From: Anabaena sp. PCC 7108
GTDB lineage: Bacteria > Cyanobacteriota > Cyanobacteriia > Cyanobacteriales > Nostocaceae
Assembly (NCBI RefSeq): GCF_000332135.1
Contig: NZ_KB235896.1
Location: forward strand, 3,181,321-3,245,320
Direction of reading: 5' to 3'
DNA: 64,000 nt
In this document: positions 27,061 to 37,645 of the stretch, piece by piece
Numbering within the stretch: position 1 is the first letter of the stretch
Layout: each line of letters begins with the position of its first letter
The notes under the pieces: model-generated
The model's input: the letters and a program-made list of their open reading frames with translations, nothing else
The model's database searches: none
What the model was told of the DNA's origin: nothing
Position numbers and translations under genes: made by a program

Positions 27061-27879
27061 ATGCGCTCGGATATGCAAATTGCTTTTATAGGTAGTGGTG
27101 CGATGGCTGAAGCCATGATTAGTGGCTTGCTCGCCCAAAAGGTGGTGACAGCCGGCCAAATTATTGCCAGCGATCCACTGGAAAGTCGTCGCCTCTATAT
27201 GCAGCAGACCTATGCTGTCAGAACCACAAGCAACAACATAGAAGCAATTCAGGAAAAAGCGATCGCTGTGTTGAGTGTGAAGCCGCAAGTGTTGCGATCG
27301 CTTATGCCGACCCTTAGAGGTAAAATTGCCCCGGATACCCTAGTCATGAGCATTGTAGCTGGAGCGAGTATACCATCCCTCAGCCAAGGTTTGAACCATT
27401 CCCCCATTGTCCGCGCCATGCCCAATACCCCGGCTCAAGTAGGAATGGGAATGACTGTCTGGAGTGCATCCCCGGAAGTGACGGAGGCACAGCGTTCATA
27501 TAGCAAAACCATTCTGCAAGCATTAGGAGAAGAAATGGCAGTTCTGCACGAAGATGAAATTGATCGAGCAACGGCTGTGAGTGGTGCTGGTCCTGGATTT
27601 GTCTTTCTCTTGATCGAAGCCGCTATCGATGCTGGAGTTCAGATGGGATTTACCCGTGACCAAGCTCAAACCCTGACTTTGCAAACAATTGCAGGTAGCG
27701 TGGAACTGATGCGCCAAACCAACGAACATCCCACTGAGTTACGCAACCGAGTTACTAGTCCTGGCGGCGCTACGGCTGCGGGGCTTTACGAGCTAGAAAA
27801 AGGGGGAATTCGGACCACAATTTGTGATGCTGTCTTTGCTACCTTTGAGCAAACTCAGAAGTTGGGCAATCTGAGTTAG
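27061..27879 (+). CDS. nosF: Pyrroline-5-carboxylate reductase homologue, NosF-like (4-methylproline pathway)
   Basis: 272 residues, the size of ProC. N-terminal dinucleotide loop IAFIGSGAMAEAMISGL (about residues 7-23), SVKPQVL at about 71, VRAMPNTPAQVGMGMT at about 116, and the C-terminal signature EHPTELRNRVTSPGGATAAGL (about 220-240). In cluster context it should reduce 3-methyl-pyrroline-5-carboxylate to 4-methylproline for the Pro-type A domain of NRPS1. It could also act on ordinary P5C. Position next to nosE rather than in a proline locus supports the specialised role. Confidence 0.88.
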   Translation: MRSDMQIAFIGSGAMAEAMISGLLAQKVVTAGQIIASDPLESRRLYMQQTYAVRTTSNNIEAIQEKAIAVLSVKPQVLRSLMPTLRGKIAPDTLVMSIVAGASIPSLSQGLNHSPIVRAMPNTPAQVGMGMTVWSASPEVTEAQRSYSKTILQALGEEMAVLHEDEIDRATAVSGAGPGFVFLLIEAAIDAGVQMGFTRDQAQTLTLQTIAGSVELMRQTNEHPTELRNRVTSPGGATAAGLYELEKGGIRTTICDAVFATFEQTQKLGNLS

Positions 27880-27901
27880 GCAATTTCCATGAAGTATAGC
27901 T

Positions 27902-27939
27902 GGGGAGTAGGGAGTGGGGAGTGGGGAGTGGGGAGTGGG
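27902..27939 (+). repeat. G-rich heptamer repeat (GGGGAGT)
   Basis: About five tandem GGGGAGT units, one with a base change, 20 bp after the nosF-like stop and about 165 bp before NRPS2. The four or more G-runs on the plus strand could form a G-quadruplex in DNA or in the transcript. The rest of the 225-bp spacer shows nothing notable. Confidence 0.75.
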
Positions 27940-28104
27940 TGAAAACCCTTTTGGTGTATAAGTTTGATTATCCCTTTATGTCTTCACCTCCTTGGCGGTG
28001 GCTATACATTAAGCCCATCGCTCAACACCCAGAGATTTCTTGTTGATGCCAGCGACTTACCTGAATTTGTAGATTCCTCAGATTTATGATTGGAGATTTG
28101 ATCG

Positions 28105-31100
28105 ATGAGTGCATTAGATAACGCTTCAAATAACGCTGCTAAGAAATCCTTGACTGAGCAAAAGCAAGAATTATTCAAACTTCTGCTTCAGAAAAAAGGT
28201 ATCAACTTGAAGCAAAAAGAGATTATCCCTCGTCGATCGCCCTCTGCGGAGAATTGTGTTTCTTTTGCCCAGCAACGTCTGTGGTTTTTGGCTCAGTTAG
28301 AAGGAGCTAGCGTGGCCTATAATATGCCCGCAGTGCTTCGCATCAAAGGAAATCTGGAAGTTGCTTGTCTACAAAAGAGTATAGATACAATTATCCAGCG
28401 CCACGAAGTATTACGCACAACTTTCAAAACCGTTAACGGTCTGCCAATTCAGGCGATCGCCTCAAAGCCAGAAATGATAATTCCACTTGTAGACCTGCAA
28501 GAGCTTTCCGCAGATATACAAGCGCAGGAAACAAAACGATTAACCATTGAAGCCACACAAACGCCTTTTGACCTAGAGAATGGTCCTTTACTGCGTGCAA
28601 GTTTATTGCGCCTGCATCCTCAAGAATATCTTCTGATCTTAACGATGCACCACATCATTTTTGATGGCTGGTCCATCGGCATTTTGGTGCGAGAACTCTC
28701 CACGTTATATCCCGCTTTCTTGAACAAAGAGGCAATTTCTTTACCAGACCTGCCAATTCAGTATGCAGACTTTGCTCATTGGCAACGGCAGTGGCTGCAA
28801 GGCGACGTGCTGGAAACCCAACTGGCATACTGGCAGAAACAGTTGACAGGAGTATCACCCCTCGATTTGCCCACAGATTATCCCCGTCCTCCCGTGCAGA
28901 CTTACCGAGGGGCAAAATACTCCTTTGATCTGCCTCAAAGTTTAGCACTGTCATTAAAACAATTCAGTCAAGCCCAAGGAGCGACTTTATTTATGACGCT
29001 GCTGACTGCTTTTGCCAGCCTGTTAGGACGCTACAGCAGTCAAGACGACATCGTGATTGGCTCGCCCATTGCCAATCGGAATCGACCGGAATTAGAAGGA
29101 CTGATTGGTTTCTTTGCTAACACCCTAGCCTGGCGCATCAATTTAGCGGGAGACCCGACATTTATTGAATTACTGGGTCATGTACGAGAGATGACGATGC
29201 AGGCTTATGCTCATCAGGATCTACCCTTTGAGATGTTAGTTGAAAAATTAAAGTTAGAGCGAAACCTCAGCTACAATCCTCTATTTCAAGTGATGTTTGC
29301 CTTGCAGAATGCCCCCAGTGATGATTTAAATCTGCCGGGTGTCACGATGGAGCGAGAAGAAATTGACAGTGGTACTTCCCATTTTGATTTATCTTTGCAC
29401 GTTTGGGAGAGTGCGGATGGTTTGAGTGGATTCCTGACTTATAATACCGATTTGTTTGAGTTAGGGACTGTGACTGACTTAGTGAGTCGTTTTCAACAAC
29501 AGCTAGAAGGGATTTTGAGTTGCCCCACCCAGCCGTTATCGAAATTGCTTCTTTTGAGTGAAACAGAACAGCAGGAATTACTCCAAAAGGGTAATGTTAT
29601 GACTGTTGATCTGATGGATGGAGGGCTTTGTGTTCATCAGTTATTTGAGGCTGAAGTAGAACGTAACTCGGAAGCGATCGCCCTCGTCGCTGGCAGTCAG
29701 CAATTGACCTACCAAACATTAAACGCTCAAGCAAATCAGTTAGCTCACTATCTACAATCTTTGGGAGTGAAACCGGGAATTGTGGTTGGTATTTGTCTTG
29801 AGCATCCCTTGCAACTAATTATGGCATTGTTGGGGGTTCTAAAAGTGGGAGGGACTTGTCTGCTAATGGAAACAGCTGCTAAGACAGCAGCCCTAGCTTT
29901 AACTTGCCAAAGGACAAAACCAAACATTATCTTGACTGGACAGCGCTCTATTGAGCATTTTCGTCAACTCCAGACAACTGAGAGGAAATGCCGAATACTC
30001 TGCCTTGATGCAGAGCAAGAAGCGATCGCCAAACAAGCAAAGCACAATCCCAGCAGTGATGTCACAGCGACAACCCTGGCACAGCTGCTCTATGCCTCTA
30101 ATCGGCTGGTGCAAATCGATCACCATAGCATCTGCGCTCGAATTGCTCAAATCCAAAGCTTGTGTCAGATGAACAGTGAGGATAGTTGTCTAACTACAGC
30201 ATCCCTTGTCCAAGAAACGGCTTTTCTGGAGATTTTCTGGACTTTAACTACAGGGGGAAGGTTAATCATCCCTCTAGAGACAGAACGGGAGAACCCATCA
30301 AGATGGATCATGCTGATTCGAGAATACCAGGTGAGTCTGCTTCACAGTCTGCCAGAGTCCCTGACCGATTTAGTCAATTACTTGAATCACGAGGGAGATA
30401 GCCAGTCTCTCGGTTCACTACGAATGGTTGTGTATCGCGGTCGGCAGTTACCCCAGGCGATCACCCTAGCATTCAGACAACATTACATAGGTGACTTGCA
30501 GCACCTCTACACTCTACCGGAAGCAGGTGCGATCGCGTCCTATGGAGATCGTCCAGGCAGTCAATCCCATGCTGGTTATACCCCTTGCGGATCAATCCTA
30601 GTTTTAGATCGACACTTCCAACCAGTACCAGTGGGCGTGAAAGGTAAGATTTACCTTGGTGGAAATGGATTGGCTAGGGGATATTTCCAGAATTGTGCAG
30701 AAACGGCTGCACGCTTTATGCAGATTTTTCATTTAAAAGATATTAGCAAAAATATTCAAAATCGTTGGTTCAGCACAGGCATAACAGGGCGATGGCTAAG
30801 GGATGGAACTTTAGAATTACTCGATTCCTCGGCTCGACAAGTTTGGATTCAGGGATACCACATTGCCCTTGAGGAAATCGAAACCGCTCTGTTAGCGATA
30901 CCTGTAGTTGAAGACTGCCGAGTTTTGGCACGAGAAACTATTACCTCTACCCCAGAACTGATTGCGTACGTTGTTTTGTCAGAACGGTTTCGGCTAGAAC
31001 AATTGCAAAATCAGGTGCAAAACTGTCTGCCCCCCCATCTGTGGCCCAGCAGCTATTTATTCCTTCCATCCCTCCCCATAACCGCTGCTGGCGAAATTGA

Positions 31101-34100
31101 TGACCAAGCCCTTGCCAAAATTCCAGTAGTTGATCTTCAAGAGTGCCAACAATGGGAGGAACGGTTGCAATCAGTCCCAGACTTGGGAGAACTAGCAGTT
31201 GTTGTTCAGGAAAAACTTACCCACTTACCCCTCCTGCATCTGTCGGAAGTGGTATCGCAAAACTCATTGATCACAACAGGATTCCTGGAAGCATCAACAA
31301 CATTGTCAAGAAAGCCATCAGCAAAGATACCAGTTGATGGGACGGTAAACCTGGAAAAGCGAGAAACAAAGGCTTGGGCGATTAGTGATGGCGGTTCCCT
31401 GGTAATTCCAGCAGACGCGCCCAGAACCTTAACAGCAGCCCTAGTGGAAACCGCAAGGAAGTACCCAAATCAGGGAATTGTCTTGATCCAAACAGATGGC
31501 TCAGAAGTCATTCAAACCTATAGTGTGCTGCTAGAGGAAGCCAAGTGCAAGTTAACAGGCTTGTCTAACAACGGACTCAAGGCAGGCGATCGCGTGATTC
31601 TCCAAATCTCCTGCCTTCAGGATTACTTTTCAACCCTGTGGGCTTGTATTCTCGGTGGCATTATTCCCGTCACCGTTGCAGTTGCCCCTACCTATGATCA
31701 GCATAACGTTGTGGCAAAAAAACTGCTGAAGGTTTGGGAACTACTGAAACAGCCGATTATTTTAGCAAGTGATTTCTTAATAGAGCCAATTAGGAATCTC
31801 CGCAGATCGCCTGTAGATAATGGGCTGTCGGTTCTGGGAATCGACTCATTGCGTCACCATCCCCCTGCCTCAGAAATTCCGGCGGGTTGCCCTGAAGATG
31901 TCGTGTTCTTACAGCTAACTTCGGGAAGTACAGGCGTGCCGAAAGTAGTGCCAGAAACGCACCGAGGCATTATTACCCACATCCATGCTGCCCAACAATT
32001 CAATGGTTATCAGCCCTTTGATATCTCCTTGAATTGGCTGCCACTAGATCACGTTGTTCCTTTATTAACTTGTCACTTGAAGGATGTTTATTTGGGCTGT
32101 CAACAGGTTGAGGTTCCCACAGCCCTAATTTTGGAAAATCCCCTTAATTGGCTCGATTTGATTCAACGCTATCAGGTTACTCATACTTGGTCTCCAAATT
32201 TTGCCTACAAGTTGGTAAGCGACGCACTTCAGCAGGTATCCCAAAGGCATTGGAACCTAAGTTCGGTCAAGTTTTTTATGAATGCTGGAGAGCAGGTCAC
32301 CCGACCAGTTGTGCAGGAATTTTTAGAACAAGTTGCGGCTTTTGGGGTATCGCCCCAGGCGATGCAGCCTGCATTCGGCATGGCAGAAGTCTGTACCTGT
32401 ATGACTTATCAAAACCATTTTCAGCTAGATGGAACTGGGGTCTACTGCATTCAGAAGAATAGCTTGGGCGACAACCTGCAATTTGCTAGCACGACTGACG
32501 AGGCAGTTAGTGAGTTCGTTGACTTAGGTCTGCCCGTTCCCGGCGTGCAGATTCGGATTACTGATACTAATAATCAAGTGTTAGCCGAAGGCGCGATCGG
32601 TCAGTTACAAATTAAGGGAGATGTTGTGACTCCCGGTTATGTGGATCACCCTGAAGCAAATCGTGAAGCCTTTGTGGGCGATGGGTGGTTCAACACAGGT
32701 GACTTAGGGTTTATTCTCAATCGCCGCTTAATCTTAACCGGGCGCAAGAAAGAACAGATTGTGGTCAATGGAGTGAACTACTATTGCTATGAAATTGAAG
32801 ATTTAGTCAATAGTATTGAAGAAGTTGAACCAACCTATGTCGCTGCCTTGGGTTTTGAGGATACGAATCGAGGCACAGAAGGGTTAGCGATTTTCTTTGT
32901 CCCGAAGTCATCTGTTACTGGTGTTAATCTGATTAAACAAATTCGGACTTATGTAACATCCAATCTTGGCATCACTCCAGCTTGCATTATCCCAGTCAAG
33001 AAGCAGGAATTTCCGAAAACGACCAGTGGCAAAATCCAGCGCCACCATCTCAAGCAACAGCTAATTACCGGAGCATTTAAGGAACAACTCAAGCAGATAG
33101 ATATCCAGTTAGGTAACGAGAACACAATTCCCAGTTGGTTTTATCGCCAGATATGGAAGCGTAAACAGGCTCATGTTGTCCAGAGACAGGTACAGACTGG
33201 ACATTATCTGATTTTTATGGATTCCTTGGGTTTAGGTGCGTTCCTCTGCCAAAAGCTTCAGCAAGACGAACAGCAGTGTATCTGTGTTGAGATGGGGAGT
33301 AACTTTGACCAAATTGATGCCACGCACTATCGCATTGTCCCTGGAGATTTCGACCACTACCGACAATTGTTTGAGTCTCTGGCATCTAATAACATTCACA
33401 TCGGGCAAGTGATTCATCTGTGGAACTATGAAAACCAAGAGCGAGCGATCGCTAATTTGTCTAAACTTGAACAAGCTCAGGAACGAGGTGTTTATAGTTT
33501 GTTGTTTTTTGTGCAGGCACTAACAACCATTCAACCTACACAACAACCCGTTCGACTGCAAGTGGTTGCCAATCACACCCAAAGCGTTGTGCCAGGTGAC
33601 ACCGTAGCTTCGGAAAAAGCATTGATGCTGGGATTGCTCAAAACCATAAACCAGGAGTTTCCTGGGCTAAGTTGCTCCCATATCGATCTGCCCATCAATG
33701 CTGTCACAGTGAATGGCAATTTCATCCTGCGGGAGTGTCAGGTTGCCAACAAGGATCGCGAAATTGCTTACCGCCATCAACAACGTTGGGTGTCTCGTCT
33801 GGAACGAATCGATTTGGGACAAACTGAGAAACAACCGCTCCCGTTTAAATCAGGTGGAATGTACTTGATTAGTGGCGGCTTGGGTGGAATTGGGGTTGAA
33901 ATTGCGAAATTTCTGCTCAAACACTATCAGGCTCATATTATCTTAGTCGGACGAACCCTCCTACCAGACCATGAACCTGAAGCCGATGCACCAGAAAAAC
34001 TCGGTTCCCATGCCGATCACCTGAAAACTTACTATGATTTAAAGCGTTTGGGAGGAGCTTGTCTTTATGCGGCAGTGGATGTGAGCAATCTCGAACAGCT

Positions 34101-36537
34101 CCAGCAGGTCATTGATCGAACCCAAGCGCTTTGGCAACGTGAATTAGACGGCGTGATTCATTTAGCAGGTGTGTCCCACGAGTCTCTGTTACAGGCAGAA
34201 ACGCGGACAGGGCTAGCTGCAACGTTGCACCCCAAAGTTTCCGGTACATGGACACTCCATCAACTGCTCAAACAACAACCGGAGAAATTTTTCATTAGTT
34301 TTTCATCCGTGAATGCTTTCTTTGGTGGCTTTGGGGCGGGTGCGTATGCCGCAGCCAATTCCTTTTTGGAAGCCTTTGCCCAAGAACAGCGACAACAGGG
34401 ACTGCGAAGTTACTGTTTTGCCTGGAGTATGTGGGATGAGGTCGGCATGAGTCGGCATTCTCTGACGAAAGAGCAAGCCCAGTCGCGTGGGTACAGCCTG
34501 ATTACTAAACAGCAAGGACTACAGTCATTCCTGGCAGCGTTGCAGCATGGCTCAACTCAACTCTTGATTGGCTTAAATGATCGCTCCCCCAATGTCCGGC
34601 GCTATATGACGACGACACCAAAAGCTTTGCACCTGTTAATGTTCTACTTGACGGGACAGTCAGAGGCCTTGAAATCAAAGTTAGCACAGTTGGGAGTCTG
34701 CGATCGCTTTGGAACCCAGAGTCCCTGGGATAGCATTCATCTGTCAGAATTGCCCTCGACCGAGACAGGTGCCATTGATCGAGAACAGTTAATCGCCCTC
34801 AATCGCCAAAATATCCGTCCCTTGAAGGAGTTGATTGCCCCTCGCACCGAAATAGAACAACAAGTTGCCCAGATTTGGCAGGAGATTTTGAGCTTGTCCA
34901 AAGTGGGAGTTGATGATAATTTCTTTGAGTTAGGTGGTCATTCTCTCCTAGCAACACAACTTGTTTTTCGCCTCTCTCAAACCTTTGCCATTGACCTCTC
35001 GATCCCAAGCTTATTCGAGCATCCCACAGTTGCAAAACTTAGTGTGGCGATTGAGATCGCGATTCGTTCCACTCAAGGCCAGACCGCTGCTGCTGGCATC
35101 CAATGGGTTTCCCGTGACCAATCCTTGCCCTTGTCCTTTGCCCAGCAACGCCTTTGGTTCTTGGATCGGCTGGAGGAGGGAAAAACTGCTACCTATAATA
35201 TGCCCACTGCCCTATATCTCACAGGTTCACTTCACATTGAAGCGTTGGAACAGAGCATCATCGAGATTATGCGTCGCCATGAAGTCTTGCGAACTACCTT
35301 CCCCACAGTCAATGGCTCGCCAGTTCAAGCGATCGCTGCGGAGCCACAACTTAATTTAACCCGACTGGATCTGCAAGGGTTAACCCCCGATCAGCAGACA
35401 ACAGAAGTCCTGCGGTTAGCCACAGAAGAAGCCCATCGTCCCTTTGATTTGGCAAATGGTCCCCTACTGCGGGTGACGCTACTGAAGCTAGGGGAACAAT
35501 CTCATGTGTTGTTAGTGACTATTCATCATATTTGTTCCGATGGTTGGTCTGTTGCACTTTATACGCGGGAACTATCGATCCTCTATCAGGCTTTCTCTAC
35601 GGGTGCTACCTCACCTTTACCAAAACTGCCAATTCAATATGCCGACTTTGCCTATTGGCAGCATCAGTGGTTAGCGAGTTCGGAATTAGATCGACAGCTT
35701 GCTTATTGGCAACAACGGCTGCAAGACGCACCTCCTATTTTGAAGTTGCCGAATGACTATCCTCGCCAAGCAGTACAGAGCTTTCGGGGCAATGCTCAAG
35801 CCTTTATCCTCACACCAGATTTATCTAAGGAACTGAAGGTTTTAAGTCGGCGAACAGGAACAACCCTCTTTATGGTTTTGTTTGCTGCGTTTGCGATCGT
35901 TTTACATTACTACTCCGGTCAAGACGATCTGGTACTGGGAACCGATGTCGCCAATCGAAACCGAGCCGAGACGGAAGGTTTAATTGGATTCTTTGTCAAT
36001 CAATTAGCCCTGAGACTTGACCTGAGCGGGAATCCCACCTTCAGTCAGGAATTGCTCGGCAGAGTGCGAGAACGGGCGCTAGAAGCTTATACCAATCAGG
36101 ATCTACCCTTTGATCGCTTAGTGGAAAAACTCAATGTCGAACGTAGTCTCAGCTATAACCCCGTTTTTCAGGCCAAGTTAGTGCTGCAAAATACGCCAAA
36201 AGTAGATTTGGAATTGCCCGGACTGAGTATTAAACCATTAGTCGTCAAGAACGAAACGGCAAGCTATGACCTCTTGCTGAATGTTGAGGAGACTGAACAG
36301 GGATTGGAAGCTTCTTTGAGATACAGTACAGATTTATTCAAACCCACAACTATCACACGGATAGTAGAACATTTCCAGATGGTTTTACAAACAGTGGTTA
36401 TACAACCCGATTTGCAACTCAATGAATTGGCAAAACTTCTGGCTGATACCGATAAAACACAGCAAATGCAAGCCGAACAAGAAATAGCAAAAGTGAGTTT
36501 GCAGAAGCTGAAAGGTCGCCGGAGAAAAGAGGGTTAA
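28105..36537 (+). CDS. NRPS 2: C-A(decayed)-A(ligase)-KR-PCP-C
   Basis: 2810 residues. The N-terminal helix (KQELFKLLLQKKGI) looks like a docking segment. C1 has HHIIFDGWS at about 182. Residues about 510-1000 keep the fold of an adenylation domain, but the A3 loop is YASNRLVQID instead of TSGSTGxPKG and the A10 lysine is lost (AGEIDDQAL), so it cannot be active. Residues about 1090-1660 form a second adenylating domain (LTSGSTGVPKVV at 1269, PLDHVVPLL) resembling McyG/AerA-type loading domains. A ketoreductase follows (ISGGLGGIG at about 1920; Ser in FISFSSVNAFF and Tyr in GAYAAANS near 2066-2083), then PCP (LGGHSLLAT about 2278) and a final C domain (HHICSDGWS about 2474). An A-KR-carrier order normally activates an alpha-keto acid and reduces it to an alpha-hydroxy acid, giving an ester link. 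A GGAG ribosome site lies about 9 nt before ATG 28105. Confidence 0.93.
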   Translation: MSALDNASNNAAKKSLTEQKQELFKLLLQKKGINLKQKEIIPRRSPSAENCVSFAQQRLWFLAQLEGASVAYNMPAVLRIKGNLEVACLQKSIDTIIQRHEVLRTTFKTVNGLPIQAIASKPEMIIPLVDLQELSADIQAQETKRLTIEATQTPFDLENGPLLRASLLRLHPQEYLLILTMHHIIFDGWSIGILVRELSTLYPAFLNKEAISLPDLPIQYADFAHWQRQWLQGDVLETQLAYWQKQLTGVSPLDLPTDYPRPPVQTYRGAKYSFDLPQSLALSLKQFSQAQGATLFMTLLTAFASLLGRYSSQDDIVIGSPIANRNRPELEGLIGFFANTLAWRINLAGDPTFIELLGHVREMTMQAYAHQDLPFEMLVEKLKLERNLSYNPLFQVMFALQNAPSDDLNLPGVTMEREEIDSGTSHFDLSLHVWESADGLSGFLTYNTDLFELGTVTDLVSRFQQQLEGILSCPTQPLSKLLLLSETEQQELLQKGNVMTVDLMDGGLCVHQLFEAEVERNSEAIALVAGSQQLTYQTLNAQANQLAHYLQSLGVKPGIVVGICLEHPLQLIMALLGVLKVGGTCLLMETAAKTAALALTCQRTKPNIILTGQRSIEHFRQLQTTERKCRILCLDAEQEAIAKQAKHNPSSDVTATTLAQLLYASNRLVQIDHHSICARIAQIQSLCQMNSEDSCLTTASLVQETAFLEIFWTLTTGGRLIIPLETERENPSRWIMLIREYQVSLLHSLPESLTDLVNYLNHEGDSQSLGSLRMVVYRGRQLPQAITLAFRQHYIGDLQHLYTLPEAGAIASYGDRPGSQSHAGYTPCGSILVLDRHFQPVPVGVKGKIYLGGNGLARGYFQNCAETAARFMQIFHLKDISKNIQNRWFSTGITGRWLRDGTLELLDSSARQVWIQGYHIALEEIETALLAIPVVEDCRVLARETITSTPELIAYVVLSERFRLEQLQNQVQNCLPPHLWPSSYLFLPSLPITAAGEIDDQALAKIPVVDLQECQQWEERLQSVPDLGELAVVVQEKLTHLPLLHLSEVVSQNSLITTGFLEASTTLSRKPSAKIPVDGTVNLEKRETKAWAISDGGSLVIPADAPRTLTAALVETARKYPNQGIVLIQTDGSEVIQTYSVLLEEAKCKLTGLSNNGLKAGDRVILQISCLQDYFSTLWACILGGIIPVTVAVAPTYDQHNVVAKKLLKVWELLKQPIILASDFLIEPIRNLRRSPVDNGLSVLGIDSLRHHPPASEIPAGCPEDVVFLQLTSGSTGVPKVVPETHRGIITHIHAAQQFNGYQPFDISLNWLPLDHVVPLLTCHLKDVYLGCQQVEVPTALILENPLNWLDLIQRYQVTHTWSPNFAYKLVSDALQQVSQRHWNLSSVKFFMNAGEQVTRPVVQEFLEQVAAFGVSPQAMQPAFGMAEVCTCMTYQNHFQLDGTGVYCIQKNSLGDNLQFASTTDEAVSEFVDLGLPVPGVQIRITDTNNQVLAEGAIGQLQIKGDVVTPGYVDHPEANREAFVGDGWFNTGDLGFILNRRLILTGRKKEQIVVNGVNYYCYEIEDLVNSIEEVEPTYVAALGFEDTNRGTEGLAIFFVPKSSVTGVNLIKQIRTYVTSNLGITPACIIPVKKQEFPKTTSGKIQRHHLKQQLITGAFKEQLKQIDIQLGNENTIPSWFYRQIWKRKQAHVVQRQVQTGHYLIFMDSLGLGAFLCQKLQQDEQQCICVEMGSNFDQIDATHYRIVPGDFDHYRQLFESLASNNIHIGQVIHLWNYENQERAIANLSKLEQAQERGVYSLLFFVQALTTIQPTQQPVRLQVVANHTQSVVPGDTVASEKALMLGLLKTINQEFPGLSCSHIDLPINAVTVNGNFILRECQVANKDREIAYRHQQRWVSRLERIDLGQTEKQPLPFKSGGMYLISGGLGGIGVEIAKFLLKHYQAHIILVGRTLLPDHEPEADAPEKLGSHADHLKTYYDLKRLGGACLYAAVDVSNLEQLQQVIDRTQALWQRELDGVIHLAGVSHESLLQAETRTGLAATLHPKVSGTWTLHQLLKQQPEKFFISFSSVNAFFGGFGAGAYAAANSFLEAFAQEQRQQGLRSYCFAWSMWDEVGMSRHSLTKEQAQSRGYSLITKQQGLQSFLAALQHGSTQLLIGLNDRSPNVRRYMTTTPKALHLLMFYLTGQSEALKSKLAQLGVCDRFGTQSPWDSIHLSELPSTETGAIDREQLIALNRQNIRPLKELIAPRTEIEQQVAQIWQEILSLSKVGVDDNFFELGGHSLLATQLVFRLSQTFAIDLSIPSLFEHPTVAKLSVAIEIAIRSTQGQTAAAGIQWVSRDQSLPLSFAQQRLWFLDRLEEGKTATYNMPTALYLTGSLHIEALEQSIIEIMRRHEVLRTTFPTVNGSPVQAIAAEPQLNLTRLDLQGLTPDQQTTEVLRLATEEAHRPFDLANGPLLRVTLLKLGEQSHVLLVTIHHICSDGWSVALYTRELSILYQAFSTGATSPLPKLPIQYADFAYWQHQWLASSELDRQLAYWQQRLQDAPPILKLPNDYPRQAVQSFRGNAQAFILTPDLSKELKVLSRRTGTTLFMVLFAAFAIVLHYYSGQDDLVLGTDVANRNRAETEGLIGFFVNQLALRLDLSGNPTFSQELLGRVRERALEAYTNQDLPFDRLVEKLNVERSLSYNPVFQAKLVLQNTPKVDLELPGLSIKPLVVKNETASYDLLLNVEETEQGLEASLRYSTDLFKPTTITRIVEHFQMVLQTVVIQPDLQLNELAKLLADTDKTQQMQAEQEIAKVSLQKLKGRRRKEG

Positions 36538-36610
36538 TTAATAGTTCATTTTAACTAATCGTCATCACATTTAATTCACGTTGATCTACAAGTAAGAAAC
36601 TACTGAAATT

Positions 36611-37645
36611 ATGGAAGATATGATCTCTCAATCTCAAGCGCAGGAGAAATTACGACTAGCAAAGCGGCGCTCATTTAATCCACAACAACAGGAGTGGGTT
36701 AAAACTAGCTTTCTCAATGGTGATTCATCATTACCTTTGATTGTTTCACCCGCAATGGATGGAGTGAATTTAACCAATTGGGCCAGCCAGCATCAGAATT
36801 GGATGGAATCTTCTCTATCCCAGTACGGCGGTCTGCTGTTTCGGGGCTTTCGGATTGATAATATGGATGAATTTGTCCAGTTTATTCAAGCCACATCCCA
36901 AGGTGAATTGCTGGAGTATACCTATCGTTCAACGCCGAGAACTCAACTGCAAGACAAGGTATATACTTCCACAGAATACCCGGCAGATCAATTCATTTCC
37001 ATGCACAATGAAAATGCTTACTCCACGAGTTGGCCGATGAAAATCTGGTTTTGTTGTCTTCAACCTGCGTCGCAAGGAGGCGAAACCCTGGTTGCTGACA
37101 GTCGCAAAGTTTTTCAGAGAATCGATCCAGCCGTGCGGCAAAAGTTTGCCGAAAAAAAGGTGATGTATATCCGTAACTATGGTGATGTTGACCTTTCCTG
37201 GGAGGAGGTGTTTCAAACCGGCGATCGCTCTGATGTCGAAGCCTACTGCCGGCAAGCTGGCATTGAGTTGGAGTGGAACGGTGAAAAACTCAGAACTCGT
37301 CAAGTTTGTCAAGCGATCGCCTCCCATCCGAAAACAGGCGATCGTGTGTGGTTCAATGTGGCTCATATTTTTCATATCTCTAACCTCGCCGAGGATCTAC
37401 AAAAATCGCTCTTATCGCTGTTTCAACCAGAGGATATGCCACGTCATGCCTGCTACGGAGATGGTTCCCCAATGGAAGTTTCAGCACTAAATCAGATTCG
37501 AGCCGCCTATGAAGCTGAAACGATCGCAATTAAGTGGCAGAAGGGAGATATTTTGATGTTGGACAATATGTTAGTCGCTCATGGACGTAAGCCATTTACT
37601 GGCGCGAGGCAGGTAGTTGTCGGTATGGCCGAACCTTATTCTTAG
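36611..37645 (+). CDS. TauD/TfdA-family Fe(II)/2-oxoglutarate oxygenase (SyrP-like)
   Basis: 344 residues. Metal ligands appear in SMHNENAYS at about residue 132 (an HxE motif) and the distal His in MLVAHGRKPFTGAR at about 322, whose Arg binds 2-oxoglutarate. NPQQ, GGLLFRGF and GGETLVADSRKVF are family landmarks. HNE in place of HxD is the arrangement of SyrP and the asparagine hydroxylase AsnO, which beta-hydroxylate Asp or Asn residues for nonribosomal peptides. That agrees with the Asn-like pocket of the first A domain in NRPS3. It sits 73 bp after NRPS2 and about 400 bp before NRPS3. The substrate is inferred. Confidence 0.85.
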   Translation: MEDMISQSQAQEKLRLAKRRSFNPQQQEWVKTSFLNGDSSLPLIVSPAMDGVNLTNWASQHQNWMESSLSQYGGLLFRGFRIDNMDEFVQFIQATSQGELLEYTYRSTPRTQLQDKVYTSTEYPADQFISMHNENAYSTSWPMKIWFCCLQPASQGGETLVADSRKVFQRIDPAVRQKFAEKKVMYIRNYGDVDLSWEEVFQTGDRSDVEAYCRQAGIELEWNGEKLRTRQVCQAIASHPKTGDRVWFNVAHIFHISNLAEDLQKSLLSLFQPEDMPRHACYGDGSPMEVSALNQIRAAYEAETIAIKWQKGDILMLDNMLVAHGRKPFTGARQVVVGMAEPYS

